Below, in pieces: positions 1-10,880 of a DNA stretch of 64,000 bases (position 1 is the first letter of the stretch; every line of letters starts with the position of its first letter). This DNA is from Brachypodium distachyon (taxonomy: Eukaryota; Streptophyta; Magnoliopsida; Poales; Poaceae), in assembly GCF_000005505.3 (NCBI RefSeq), contig NC_016133.3, forward strand, positions 36,108,737-36,172,736. Direction: 5' to 3'. A program made the translations under genes and the position numbers. The notes below the pieces were generated by a model. It was not told the origin of the DNA, searched no databases, and saw only the letters and a program-made list of their open reading frames with translations.

Positions 1-66
1 CCTGACCTACACGTTGGGCATGCACACTATCGGTGCGACGACAAGGTCAGGGCCAACTGGTTCCCG

Positions 67-852
67 ATGGTCCTCAAAGGAGCAGCGAGGACTTGGTTGC
101 TCAACCTGCCCGCCAGGTTCATAGCCTCCTGGGCTGACCTGCTCGAGCAGTTCCTGAACGCGTTCCAGGGTGGCTACAAGCGCCCGGGAACCATGGCGGA
201 AATGCACACGGTAGTGCAGAAACCGAGGGAGACGTTACGGGACTTCACCAATAGGTTCTCCAGCCTCTCCTACTCCATCCCTGAGGCGGAAGCGGCCGCC
301 ATCATCAACACGTACGCCATCAACGTCCGCGACCCGTTTCTCACGCACCGGATCTGGACCACAAGGGATCTCTACGCTCTCGCGCACAAGTGCGCGATGG
401 CCGAGGAAGGGCGCTTGGCGCCCGAGCTTGCTGCCAAAGCAGCGGCAAACCCACCTGAGGGCTCCGGGAAGAAAGGCTCCCGGAAACGCGGCGGGAAGCA
501 AGTGCTTGCCGCGGAGCCAGGGGCTCCCCAGAGGCCCACCAAGAAGGGGGCGTCGGCGGGAGCATCGGGAAGCAAGCTGGCAGCGGCCGCGCGCTGCCCC
601 ATCCACACCAACGCCACCCACGACGCGCAGGGCTGCTGCACTCTCCAGACCATCAAGGAGAAGCACGAGAAGCGCCACGAGGAGCGCCGCGCTGCGGGGG
701 CTTGCTTCAACTACGGGGACATCGGGCACCTCTCCCGGGACTGCCCGAACAACCCCCGCGGCGGAGCAGGCCGGGGCACAACCGGCGGCGACAGAGGAGA
801 ACCCGCGGGGGGTCGCGGTCAAGCCCGTGGCGGCAAGGACCGGCCTCTCTGA
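67..852 (+). pseudogene. gag remnant (capsid and zinc knuckle), Tat-type
   Basis: The frame opens directly into a retrotransposon gag domain: a GAARTWL block is followed by SWADLLEQFLNAFQGGYKRP and an ETLRDFTNRFSSL block. A basic linker rich in Lys, Gly and Ala follows. A nucleocapsid-like knuckle near 703-745 reads C-F-N-Y-G-D-I-G-H-L-S-R-D-C, so the second zinc-binding Cys of C-x2-C-x4-H-x4-C is Tyr (codon 712-714). The capsid segment around residues 90-100 looks shortened relative to the block that normally precedes the TTRDLYALA motif. The stop at 850-852 falls before protease, so gag and pol are no longer one frame. The true N terminus lies left of the window. Confidence 0.8.
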
Positions 853-984
853 GGACGCGACAAGGCTCGCGCAGAACAGAGCGAGGATGACTGCAGCAAC
901 GACGCCGACGATCCCGGGTTCTAGGAGCCTCGCGACGTCACCAGCATTCATGGGGGAGCATACGCTCTCACATCTCACGCTGCC

Positions 985-1789
985 GTGAAGCGGCTTACGT
1001 GTGAGGTCTGCGCCCTCCTCCCTAGCGTGGAGGCACAGCAGCCGTTGAGGTGGTTGCATGTGCCTATCACCTTCAACTCGGACGATCACCCGATCCATTC
1101 CTTGGGGTCAGGGGTACTGCCCCTCGTGGTGTCGCCGATCATAAACAATGTGATGGTGACCAAGGTACTGGTGGACAGGGGGGCAAGCCTCAACCTGCTG
1201 TCCGCCAAGCTGGTGGAGAAGCTTCAGCTGCCCCTGGAGCAGATGAAGCCCACCGACCCATTCCGGGGGATCAACCCCGGGGTGGTGCAGCCCATGGGGC
1301 GAATCACGCTCCATGACCTTCGGTTCCTGGGAAGCGTTCCGGACTGAACACATCGTTTTCGATGTAGCTCATACCCCGTTGCCATACAACGGGATTATTG
1401 GTCGGCCAACGCTGATCAAGTTCATGGTGGCAACCCATGGCGCCTATGGCGCGATGAAGATGCCGTCAACATACGGCGTACTCTCGATCAAGTGCGACCT
1501 GAAGGACGCTGCTTGGTGCGTGGGCGAGGTCGTGAAGACCTCCGCAGTGGCGGACCCCGGCGACTACGACGTTGCCAGGGACGAGGATCCACGTGCGGGT
1601 GGGCAACCCGCACGAAAGAAGGCGCGAGCCGCTCCCGGACAGGACGCCGGGGGCAGCTCCAGCTCCAGCCCGCGCGTTAGCAAGGGCGTGAAGCTGAAGG
1701 AGGAGGGCACCAAGGTCAAGAAGGTGCCCCTGCATGCCGGCAACGAGGCACGCACCGTCTCCATTGGTGCGAGCCTCGGCGACAAATAG
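985..1789 (+). pseudogene. Retroelement aspartic protease remnant
   Basis: Two overlapping frames (985-1347, then 1313-1789) together resemble the retropepsin region of plant gypsy pol. Recognisable blocks are the active-site strand LVDRGASLNLLS at about 1165-1200 and the downstream YNGIIGRPTL block near 1387-1416. The active-site triplet expected as D-[S/T/G]-G reads D-R-G (codons 1174-1182), which should abolish dimeric aspartic protease chemistry. A frameshift lies between 1313 and 1347. The segment after 1560 is a low-complexity linker rich in charged residues that leads to reverse transcriptase. It is part of the same polyprotein as the RT frame, from which it is separated by a stop at 1787-1789. 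Confidence 0.75.
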
Positions 1790-1828
1790 GAAAGCGCGCT
1801 CGTCGCCTTCTTCCGGGAGAACTCTGAC

Positions 1829-3355
1829 GTGTTTTCTTGGGAGCTGTCAGATCTTCTCGGAGTCCCCAGGGAGGTGATCGAGCATCGGCTGGCGGTGCGG
1901 CCAGATGCGCGGCCCGTCAAGCAGAAGGTTCGCTGGCAAGCACAAGAACGCAAAGACTTCATCGAGCAGGAAGTGGAGAAGCTCAAGAACGCCGGGGCGA
2001 TCAGGGAAGTGTTATACCCCACTTGGTTAGCAAACCCTGTTGTAGTCCCTAAGGCCGGAAATAAGTTGTGCATGTTCGTAGATTTTACTGATCTTAATCG
2101 TGCATGTCCTAAGGACCCCTTTCCTGTACCCCGAATCGATCAAATAGAAGATTCTACAGCAGGTTGTGAGTCTTTGTGCTTTCTGGATGCCTTCTCCGGC
2201 TACCATCAGATTAAGATGGCAGTCGAGGACGAGGAGAAAACAACGTTTATCACCCCGGTTGGCTACTACCGTTGCACGTGCATGCCTTTCGGGCTGAAGA
2301 ACGCGGGCTTGACATTTCAGGGCGCCTTGCGCGAGTGTTTGGGACCCCAGCTAGGCCAGAATATCGAGGCCTACATGGACTATATCATCGTCAAGTCGCG
2401 GCGTAGGGACTCGCTCGTCGGCGACCTGCAGGAGACGTTCAACAACCTTCGCAGGATCAAGCTCAAGTTTAACCCCGAGAAGTGCACGTTTGGTGTGGAC
2501 TCGGGGCACTTGCTGGGCTTCCTGGTCTCTCACAGGGGAATCGAAGCCAACCCACAGAAGATCGAAGCGATCAAGAAGATGGAGGCACCCCACAAGGTTA
2601 GAGACACCCAGCGCCTCAACGGGTGCACTGCGGCGCTTGGGCGTTTCATCTCAAGGCTGGGCGAGCGAGCCCTGCCTTTTTTCAAGGTAATGAAGAATAA
2701 GGGTCCGATCAATTGGACCCCCGAGGCGGAAACGGCGTTCCAGGACTTGAAGCAGTATCTGAAATCGCCGCCGATCCTCATCGCCCTCAAGCCGGGCGAG
2801 CCGTTGCTACTATACCTGGCAGCGACGGACCAGGTAGTGAGCTCCGTGCTCGTTGCCGAGAGGGAAGAGCAAGTCCCGGGGGCTGAGACGGGAGGGCCGG
2901 GGGCTCCCGGCGAGCCGAAAGAACCCCCGGCTACCACCTCCGCCCCTGGATCCGAGGGACAGCCCATGCAGGCTGCCTCCTGCAAGCGGCTACTGCAGCA
3001 CCCCGTGTATTTCGTCAGCACGGTGCTGCACGATGCCCGGGTACGGTACGCGCAGGTCCAGAAGCTTCTGCTTGGGATCCTGCTCGCTTCAAGGAAGTTG
3101 CGCCATTACTTTCAGGCGAACAGCATCACGGTGGTGTCGGGGTTCTGTCTAGAAAGGGCCCTCACCAACCGCGAAGCCACCGGGAGGGTGGCCGAGTGGA
3201 GGATGGAACTGGCGGAGTTCGGGCTGCGTTTCGCAAACACCAAGAGCATCAAGAGCACATCTCTCATTGACTTCGTCGCCGAGTGGACATCAACGGGCAT
3301 AGAAGAAGAAGAGCCAGAAACGACCCTTCCCGACAGATTGGACGAAGGGTACTGA
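1829..3355 (+). pseudogene. Reverse transcriptase plus first RNase H of gypsy pol, inactivated
   Basis: This 508-residue frame carries the Ty3/gypsy RT in order: the KQKVRWQAQERKDFI entry block, the WLANPVVVPK and FVDFTDLNRACPKDPFPVP palm motifs, CFLDAFSGYHQI, the MPFGLKNAG loop, and the catalytic box. That box reads Y-M-D-Y at 2372-2383 where Y-x-D-D is expected, so one catalytic Asp is lost. The connection domain (FNPEKCTFGV, LLGFLVSHRGIE) is intact. A gypsy-type RNase H region follows at about residues 310-490 (LLLYLAATDQVVSSVL to HPVYFVSTVL to LLLGILLASRKLRHYF). It contains a Gly/Pro-rich insertion typical of plant copies. The frame ends at a TGA just before the second RNase H. Confidence 0.9.
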
Positions 3356-3358
3356 GTC

Positions 3359-3940
3359 ATGTACTTCGATGACACCTTCTGCTTGCAGGGCGCCGGTGCC
3401 GGAGTGGTGATTGAGTCGCCCACTGGAGATCAGCTCAAGCTCATAATACAGCTCGACTTCGCCAACTCTACCAACAACACAACAGAGCACGAGGGACTGC
3501 TTGCCCTCGAAATCAAGCGCTTGGTTGTTCGTGGGGACTCCCAACTCATGATCAACCAGGTAAATAAGGACTACGACTGCCCCCAGATGGCGGCGTATGT
3601 AGAGGAAGTGCGAAAATTAGAGTCCAGGTTCAAGGGACTTCGGTTTGAGCACGTAAAACGCAAGGACAACTTTGTTGTGGATGAACTGTCCAAGTGGGCA
3701 GCGGAACGTAGCAAGGTGCCTCCTGGGGTGTTCGTGCAGAGGCAGTCAAAGACCTATGTCGACCCCAAGACAGTTGCCGGGAAAGCCCCTCCGGCAACTC
3801 AAGGTGACCCCGCAGCTACGGGGGACCATGACGCCAAGTTGGTGGCATACACTAGCCGGGAACCACCACCCTGGGGGACGAATATTATTCGTTACCTCAG
3901 GGACGGGACCCTCCTGGAGGAAGACATTGCCGCGGAGTGA
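3359..3940 (+). pseudogene. Second RNase H domain (archaeal-like) of Tat pol
   Basis: Directly after the first RNase H the pol frame resumes with a second RNase H fold: MYFDDTF with CLQGAGAGVV, then a TEHEGLL helix, LVVRGDSQLMINQVN, and a C-terminal VKRKDNFVVDELSK block. A duplicated RNase H of archaeal-like type is described for Tat-lineage elements, so its presence supports the lineage call. The first catalytic motif, usually Asp-Gly-Ser, reads Asp-Asp-Thr. The helix after the catalytic Glu appears shortened by several residues (LLALEIKRL). The GDSQL Asp is kept. It is separated from the upstream frame by one stop codon and from integrase by a stop at 3938-3940. Confidence 0.75.
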
Positions 3941-3990
3941 GTAGCCCAGCAAGCTAAGATGTACGCACTGATGGACGGGAACTCTACCGG

Positions 3991-5104
3991 ATGCGTCCTA
4001 ATGGGGTCATGCTCCTCTGCGTGCCCCGGGAAGAAGGGCGCACGTTGGTGGAGGATATACATCGAGACACATGCTGGCACCATGTGGCCTCCAGGGCACT
4101 AGCTGGGAAAGCGTTCCGGCACGGCTTTTACTGGCCGGCAGCACTAGCCGATGCCGAACAATTAGTCAAGACCTGTGAAGCATGCCAGTTTCACGCCAAG
4201 AAGAGCAACCAACCAGCGCAAGCCCTGCAAGTCATCCCGTCCTCGTGGCCGTTCGCGGTCTGGGGCTGGACATTGTCAGCAAGTTGCCGAGAGCAGTTGG
4301 CGGCTATGAGTACTTGCTCGTGGCCATCGACAAGTTCTCGAAGTGGATCGAGGTGGAGCCTGTCCGAGCCGTCACGACGCAGGCAGCCATCAAGTTTTTC
4401 AAGGGCATTGTGTGCCGGTTTGGTGTGCCTAACGGCATCATCACCGAGCATGGCACGCAATTCACTAGTGCAGTGTTCCAAGCTTACTGCAAGGACATGG
4501 GCTTTAAGATCACTTTACTTCTGTTGCTCATTCGAGGAGCAATGGGCAAGTTGAGCGAGCGAACACAGAAGTGCTGCGGGGGCTCAAAATGAGAACCTTT
4601 GACAAGCTCAAGGGCCACGGGAAACACTGGATTGAAGAACTCCACCCCGTGCTGTCGTCGCTGTGGACCACACCAAGTCGGACGACGGGTCAAACTCCGT
4701 TTACAATCGTCTATGGGGCAGAAGTTGTGCTGCCCCTCGAGCTCAAGTATGGGTCACCTCGGGTACGCGCGTACGGCGACAAGAGCCAATACACACAGAG
4801 GATTGATGACCTTACCTCCATCGAGGAGATTCGATGCCGGGCTGCTGTACGAGCTACAGGCTACCAGCAAGGACTCCGTCATTATCACGACAGGAGAGTC
4901 CGTCCCTGGGGGCTCGAGGTTGGAGACCTCGTCCCGCGCCGGATACAAGGAACGAAGGCCGGGAACAAGTTGACTCCAATCTGGGAAGGCCCTTTTCGGG
5001 TACTGCATGTGACCAGACCGGGGACTGTCGAGCTGGAAACCGAAGAAGGCTTGCCGGTGCCCAATAGTTGGAACAGTGAGCACCTACGCAAGTTTTACCC
5101 GTGA
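3991..5104 (+). pseudogene. Integrase remnant of gypsy pol
   Basis: Three overlapping frames (3991-4554, 4182-4592, 4571-5104) hold successive parts of a gypsy integrase. The N-terminal HHCC zinc domain is visible as IHRDTCWHH then CEACQFHAKK. The catalytic core follows in the next frame (GLDIV, YLLVAIDKFSKWIE, GVPNGIITEHGTQF). The second catalytic position, normally Asp in TDNGTQF, is Glu (codon 4445-4447) and Asn is His. The third catalytic region near 4530-4560 is garbled by a frameshift. The C-terminal domain is well kept: TGQTPFTIVYGAE, YHDRRVRP, then KLTPIWEGPFRVLHV. No chromodomain follows. The translated end, SEHLRKFYP, is a usual terminus for this lineage. Confidence 0.85.
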
Positions 5105-6532
5105 AACGGTGGCGCTTTACCCACGGGTGAGGCTGCGGCAGCGTGCCTCTTTAAGCTATTGTAGCCGGGCAAGGCCCGATTGTAATCCGCTAGCACAAAG
5201 TTGAATAAAGATAAGTGTTACTTCAATGAATGTTTTGCTTTGCTATTTATGAGTGCTTCTGTCTCCTGCTCTAGGTGCCCAGAGTTGTCTCCTCATTCTT
5301 GGCTGTAAGTAGGGGGCTTCCAGAACCCCGAAAACCAAGCTCGTTGCCGGGATGTTTCGGAACGAGGCCTAGCAGTTGCCAGACCCGTCCACAACGTGCT
5401 ACGTGCCAGCAAGGCACCGTGGGAATAGAAAGATGCTCACACCCAAGTCTGAGGTCGACTCTTCTGTGCCCGGAGGCTGGGAGGCACTAGGTTGTCCAGT
5501 TTGAACTGTTTTTCGTGCATTTCAATTTTTTTTGCTGTGCACCTTGGGCACTACGGGAATCTGACATGTAGGGTAAAGATGAGGCGAAGGCATACTATGA
5601 TGCTCGTGGGGTGGTCACGGGTGTCGTCGTCTTGCGAGTAAGTTGTACATATATGGCAATTACTTCAAGGCTTGATGCAGGAAACTGAGACAGAGCCAGT
5701 GCCTCCACGCGGCGACTGGTGGTCCCGCGCGTGTGGAGGCAAGGGCAGCGCTTCGGCTATTTAAAGAGACCAGGGCAAGTGCAACACCAACAATGGGCAA
5801 GAAAGCAAGAGATGTCGCAGAGAGGCGATGGTGGCGCATCCCTCTGTGCTTGCCGCTGAGGGTGTTCCCACCATCGCGGCCCTGCCACATGTCTTATGGA
5901 ACGACACCAGAAATGGCAGTGCAGTGAGTGAGGGGCGTCGCGAAGACGTTGTGGGGGTGCATGCCTCCGCGCATGCCGCTGGAGGGTGCACTGCCACAAC
6001 GTCCTTGCCACGGCTGTCAACAAAGTGCAAAAAACCCAAAGAGAGCGAAAAACTAAGTACTTTGTTTTGGGTCCTTAGCTCTTCCTTTAGTAACGCTGAT
6101 TTGCTGAGGTAAGCTCGGTCCCCGTGTTGTCGGAGCGTCTGAAGGACGCTTGCAGGGTGAGGACGCCCCCCACACGTGGCTTGCGGGTCCGTCCTGGAGG
6201 CGTGTGCGCTGGGGTAGTTAACTCGCAGGCGGAGTGACTAGCCGCTGCTACTTGGTCCTAGGTCGGCACCGCGGGTCCGTCCCGGGTCCCTAGTCTGGCC
6301 AAGCACGTGGTTGGCGAGTCCCCGGATACGGAACGCTAAAGCACGAGAAGGACAGAGCCCCTCCCCGGCAAGCTAGTCTTAGACAAAGAAGCAAGTAAAA
6401 GTAGCATTCGATATATTGAAGCATCAGCAAATGAGTTAACAAATGGCACTTGCAATGATAAGGGAAAGCTAACATAAAAAGTTCTAAGGCACCATGTGCC
6501 ACTTGCAGGAAAATAAAAACAACAACAGGCAA
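5105..6532. other. Non-coding spacer between integrase and antisense ORF
   Basis: About 1.4 kb with no credible coding frame. An AATAAA hexamer lies at about 5202-5207, shortly after the integrase stop, and could be a relic poly(A) signal for sense transcripts. Short GC-rich imperfect inverted stretches occur at 5690-5760 (tgcctccacgcggcgactgg with its partner cgcgtgtggaggca). On the minus strand, 6290-6532 is AT-rich and follows the stop of the antisense ORF, so it is the natural 3' untranslated region of that gene. Tat-lineage elements commonly have such a long spacer after pol. Confidence 0.5.
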
Positions 6533-9500
6533 TCATGCGGGAGGTGCTCCCGGGGCGACTGCGTCGATGTCAGGTGCATCCTCGGCATCGGGGTCTTCTC
6601 CGGCAACCTCCTCATCAGCGGCTATGTCTTCATCGACCCTGCCCTGCATCCGTGCCACGATCTCGTCCACAACGCCTTGACTGCTTCCCGGTGAGTCTTG
6701 GCCTCTTCCTCGTCCGATCAGGCGTCGAAGACCGACTCGAACGGAAAGTCGGGGTGGGCGGAGTGGACCCAGGTGAGAATTTGCCCAGCGACCTACTCGG
6801 CCGCTAGGCCGACTTGCCGGTCCTCGAAGGGCGTAACGCAGCTCTGTAGGCCGCTCAGCTGGCTGATGAAGTCTGCGAAGAAGGAAGTGAAGCTGCCCAT
6901 GTCCGCCCTGTTGAAGGAAGCCACAGGGATGTCGAATCCCTGCACCGCCTCCACCGCCGAGTCCGCCAGCTTCTTCAGCCTGGCCCCCTCCCCTGTCCTG
7001 CGGGCCTGCAGGTCGGTGCATGCACCGCGGGCCTCCTGGGCCTGTAGTTTGTGTTCGCGGCACTCGGACTTCAGCCTACCGATCTCCGACGCCTTCTTGG
7101 TGTTGTCGTCGTCGACTAGCCGGAGTTCCTGCCGCACCATGTCGAGCTCGCCTTGAAGGGACGAACAGGCATCTTGGGTGGCCTTGAGCTGCCCCGCAAG
7201 CTCGCGCTCCTGGGAGCGAGCCTGGTTCTGCAGCTCCTTCTCCCGGCGCGCTGAAGCTTTGGCTGCTGTTGCAGCCGCCGTTTCCAGCTCTCCGACCTCG
7301 TGACGGAGGCGCTGGATCTCCAGGGAGTAGCCGGACAGTAAGTCCGTCTTCCCGAAGACGCCCCTGGAACGAGCCCAGAGCCGCCTGGTGCTCCTCCTCG
7401 CTCTTGGCGTGTGTGGCCTTCACCAACTTGAGCTCCCGCTGGTGCTCTTGCTGGAGATCCCACAGCTGCTGGAGGACTTCCGCCTCTGACACCCCTTGCA
7501 CGGCAGGCGTTGCCCCAGCTTGCCGCGCCTGCTGGAGCTCCTCCTGGAGCCGTTGCAACTTGGCGCGCTGCTCCTCCAACACCCGTCGCGCTGCGCCTAG
7601 TTCCACCACTACGCGGGCGTGCTGCTGTTGCGCGTCATTGAAGAAATCGACGAACATCCGCTGCTACTGCTAGATGTTGTCGGTCACTTGGTGTCCCTTC
7701 TGGAACATGCTGGGGTCGAAAGTAATCCGACTCCATGTCCACCTGGCGAGCTCCCCTGCTCCCGGGCTGAAGGTGGCTCCGGCAGAGGAGGAGGACCCCG
7801 CCGCAACCGTCTGTGATCCCAAGGGCGCATCGGGATTTGATGATGCGACCCTGGCCTGGCCAAGCCCAGCTGCTCCCTGCCCGTCCAACGGGGCAGGCTG
7901 GGGGCTCGGGGGCTTCTCCAGGGAACCGCCGCCTGCTCCGGCTGGTTGAGGCTGCTCTGTGTTGCCTGCCAGAGATGGCACCCCATGTGTGGCGTCACCT
8001 GCGGCAGCGATCGCGGCACCGACAGGCACTGTGGCCGATTGCTGAAGGGCTCCGACGGAGGCAATCTCCGCCAGAGCATCGTCGTCGACCTCGCCGGTGA
8101 GGTTGATTACCCGCCCCTGGGTGGGCGCTGGCGCTGCCGGAACATCCCCGACAACTGCACGAAGAGCACCTGCGTCGAGTATGGGAAATTGCGCGAATGG
8201 GTAAAAGAGATGTTGGAATTCACACGTACCTGCCACCGGGCCGGTGCCCTGTGAGCTCGAATCGGGGACCCTCGAGTCCCCAGCGGCAGCTGCCGCCGTC
8301 ACAACAGCCGCGTTAGCGGCATCCCGGTCGCCACCACACGATGCCAGGCGGGGCTTCTTGGTCGGGGCTGCCGGAGAAGGCAAAAACAAGTTAGTCAGAC
8401 ATGTGAAAATACACGAAATCTAAAGTGTTCAGAACAACATTGAACTCACCCCGCCGGTTTGAGCTTGATCACCCTGTCCGCCAGGATGCTCCTCGCCGGA
8501 GGGCCGCTCCGCGTGGGTAGGACTGGCGGAGCCGCCGAGGTAGTCGGGGCGGCTGTTGCGGCCGCATCGCTGCCACCGGAGGCCCTAGCTCCCACGTCGC
8601 CGTGAAGCTCCGGAGGCTGCCGGCTGGCCTCCTGCCTGCTCGCCCGCTCCGCCGCTGACCGCCTCACCAGGGGGACGTCGTCTTCCTCGTCGTCCTCCTC
8701 CGGCGCGACCCCGCTAGCTGCTGGGGGAGCGTCGTCGTCGTCATCGCCATCGTCGTTGAGGTCTCCTCCGACGCCCAGCAAGAAGTCGTTGGAGTCCGAG
8801 CCCTCTGGCCTGGTGGAGGACCCCTCGGCGCAACCTTCCCCCCAGCAGGCCTAGCCTTGCCCCCCCCCCCTTCCTCGAGTCGGCCGCTGGCTCCTTGCGT
8901 CTGCAGGGCCTGGGCTGCTAGGGGGAAGGTTGCACCGAGGGGTCCTCCACCAGGCCAGAGGGCCCAGCCTCACGGAGCGCCTTAATCTTGGCACAGATTG
9001 GGGCCAGCTCCTCGTCTTTCTGGTCGCGGAGCGTCCAGTCGTCAGAGCCCTTCCGAGGCCCGAGGGGCTCCTCGTGGAACTCCTGGAGCTCATCAGTCCG
9101 CACCCAGCACCAGTCGCGGCGCCACTTGTGCTCGATCTTCTGCTTCCCCAGCTCGATGAACTCCGGCTTGATCCCGTCGCGGAACCGGAACACCACTCCC
9201 GAGGATAGGGAAGCCTTCTTCTCCACCCTCGGGTAGTAGTAGTGACGAAATAGAGCCACCGACGACATCACCCCCCATGAACGCTTCACAAAGGTTTTGG
9301 AAGACCGCCAATGTGAAGAACGACGTGGGGTGAAGTTGCGCCATGATGAGCCCATAGGTCTCCATGATGGCTGAAAGGAAGTAAGAGTGCGGCGTCACGA
9401 ACCCGGCTAGGATGAACCTCCCGAAGTTCCGGAAGTACTGCTAGTCGCGCTCCGCGCCGACAGGGAGAATCCGCGTCGGCCCGTACTCGCTCTGCTTGGT

Positions 9501-9683
9501 AGCCAGCGCCAAGACCAGCTTGTCTACCCCCTCTCCCTTGTACCTGGGGGGGAAGAAGGCGAACTTAGCCTGCATTTCCTCATCTTTCCGGGCTCGGTCC
9601 GACAACTCCTTCTTGCTGAACTTTTGGCGCTTTTCCCCTTTACTGGTGTTCCCCTTGGGACGGTTCTTGCCCTTGGAAGACAT
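6533..9683 (-). pseudogene. Antisense ORF of the Tat element (Transposase_28-like)
   Basis: Reading leftward from an ATG at 9683, the N-terminal part is basic (KGKNRPKGNTSKGEKRQKF). It runs into a conserved globular block: GRFILAGF, ETYGLIMAQLHP, FTLAVFQNLCEAFMGG, ALFRHYYYPRVEKK, GVVFRFRDGIKPEF, WRRDWCWVRTDEL. This resembles the plant family annotated as putative gypsy-type transposon protein (Pfam Transposase_28). An acidic and Ala/Pro-rich middle (8446-8781, then 7670-8367) follows. A C-terminal coiled coil rich in Gln, Glu, Arg and Leu (7657-6533) ends the gene. Stops and frameshifts break the frame, including an in-frame TAG at 9441-9443. A spliceosomal intron is visible at 8368-8449. Its function is unknown; such antisense ORFs are a known but unexplained feature of several Tat elements. 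Confidence 0.7.
8368..8449 (-). other. Predicted intron in the antisense ORF
   Basis: On the minus strand the acidic exon ends in GGCGGG, followed by GTGAGTTC as donor. An AT-rich stretch with a pyrimidine-rich tail then ends in TCTCCGGCAG, and an open frame resumes with CCCCGACCAAG. The 82-bp length and the composition drop relative to the GC-rich flanks fit a plant intron. A second in-frame candidate, flanked by GTACGTG and GACGCAG, lies near 8160-8230 and is less certain because the frame reads through it. Confidence 0.6.
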
Positions 9684-10099
9684 CGGCGGAGGTGGGGAGG
9701 TGATTTGGTTGGAGTTGGGGCGCGGAGGGCTTGGGAGGAGGCAATGGCAGGAGTAAGAGACAATGGGGAGTGCCTGCCGACAGCCTTGGGTATTTATCAG
9801 GGCTGGCGGGCTGCAACGGACACCCCCACGATCGGCAGTAAAGTGCCCTAAAGAATCGGAGTTTAAGAGGGGGGTGCGCGACGTGGCCTTAACTCTCTGG
9901 TTATTAAGGCGGTATAAGGCACGAAATCGTGCGCCCGACCGTTTCGCTCGGAGGAGAGGAACCATAAATGCGGCCCGCGAGGCCGTGTGCCAGGGGGACT
10001 CCCTTGGGACCCACGCGTCGGATAGGGCGTAGCCTGACAACCGACCGAGGATAGCACTTGCTGGAGCTTCAAGGCTGCCGGCCCACGCCCGGGGGCTAC

Positions 10100-10880
10100 T
10101 GTCTTACCAGTGGCCTACGGGGTCCCACTGATACGAGATGCGTGGGTCGCCAGTGACGAAGCCCCGTCAGGAGGGCCTCCCGGGAAGCAATGAGTCCGGG
10201 AAGACTGCCTCAAGGAAACGGTCTTTGGTGAAGGTGAAGCTAAGTGCCAGAATGTAAGAAGCCCCCGGGAACCCCGATCCCCGGAAACGGAAGAAACGCC
10301 TCCCGGCAACTAGCCGAGTGCGCTTGCCGGGAGGGGGGACCCCAGCAACCTACGCGCGGGCATGCAGGTGGGGCCTACAGAACAGTGAAGACAGGACAAG
10401 ACGGCGGGCGTAGTGCATTTAATGCACCGACAAGAGTCTTATCAGCAGGTCCAGTCTTTCTTAGCAAGGCTAGGGCGACTACCCTACGAACCTTTTTTTC
10501 TACCGTGTACAGTGGACCGGGCGCTGCATGGCGTCCAGCGTGGATCAGCGGGAGTACTTTTCATATGGCTGTGACACGCGTCTAGGAGACGTGTCACGCT
10601 GCATGCATTGGCACCTGTGGTATCCCCTTGTCTATAAAAGGAGCACCGATGCCATCGCCAAGTAGCTCCCCGGGAACTCCCGAGAAACCTTGTAAGCGAC
10701 ATATACAATCTTGAATACAACCACAAGCAGGACGTAGGGTGTTACACCTCCAGGTGGCCCGAACTTGGGTAAATTCTCGTGTCCACATTTCGTGTCTATC
10801 GTCACGCCGGCGATCGCCGCGCCCTCCACCAAACCAAAAAAGGGGGTGCTCGGCATCCCCGGTGCCGGAGACCCATGCTC
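10100..10880 (+). repeat. 3' LTR of the Tat-like element
   Basis: The LTR starts TGTCTTACCAG directly after a purine-rich GGGGGCTAC tract, the usual polypurine tract of this group. Its downstream half aligns by eye with the independent solo LTR at 11962-12905 read on the minus strand: both share CAGGACGTAGGG, a GGTGGCCCGAAC block, and an end block AAAGGGGGTGC followed by CATCCCCGGTG. The expected CA-ended terminus is not clear, and the sequence passes into LINE coding near 10875-10886. A TATA box at about 10632 marks the U3 promoter. Confidence 0.7.
10632..10638 (+). promoter_or_regulatory. LTR TATA box
   Basis: CTATAAAAGGAGCACC lies about 530 bp into the LTR, in the position expected for the U3 core promoter. 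The related solo LTR has the same arrangement on the minus strand (TTATAAAAGGAGGACC near 12370-12390), which supports the assignment. Confidence 0.6.

Larger units (their letters stand above)
1..10880 (+). mobile_element. Ty3/gypsy LTR retrotransposon, Tat/Retand-like, 5' part outside window
   Basis: Sense-strand remnants follow the Ty3/gypsy order gag, protease, reverse transcriptase, RNase H, integrase. After integrase comes a long spacer, a gene-sized ORF on the opposite strand, and a 3' LTR. A second RNase H-like domain after the first, no chromodomain after integrase, and an antisense ORF before the 3' LTR are known marks of the plant Tat lineage. The window opens inside gag, so the 5' LTR and primer-binding site are not visible. 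Every sense domain carries frameshifts, stops or catalytic substitutions, so the copy is dead. The right edge is approximate: LTR-like sequence gives way to LINE coding sequence near 10875-10886 without a clean CA end. The lineage call is inference from architecture. Confidence 0.85.

Noticed and set aside
235..1098. Long minus-strand ORF (287 codons) over gag and protease
   Set aside because: Shadow frame in GC-rich DNA opposite a clear gag domain; low-complexity composition and no recognisable motif.
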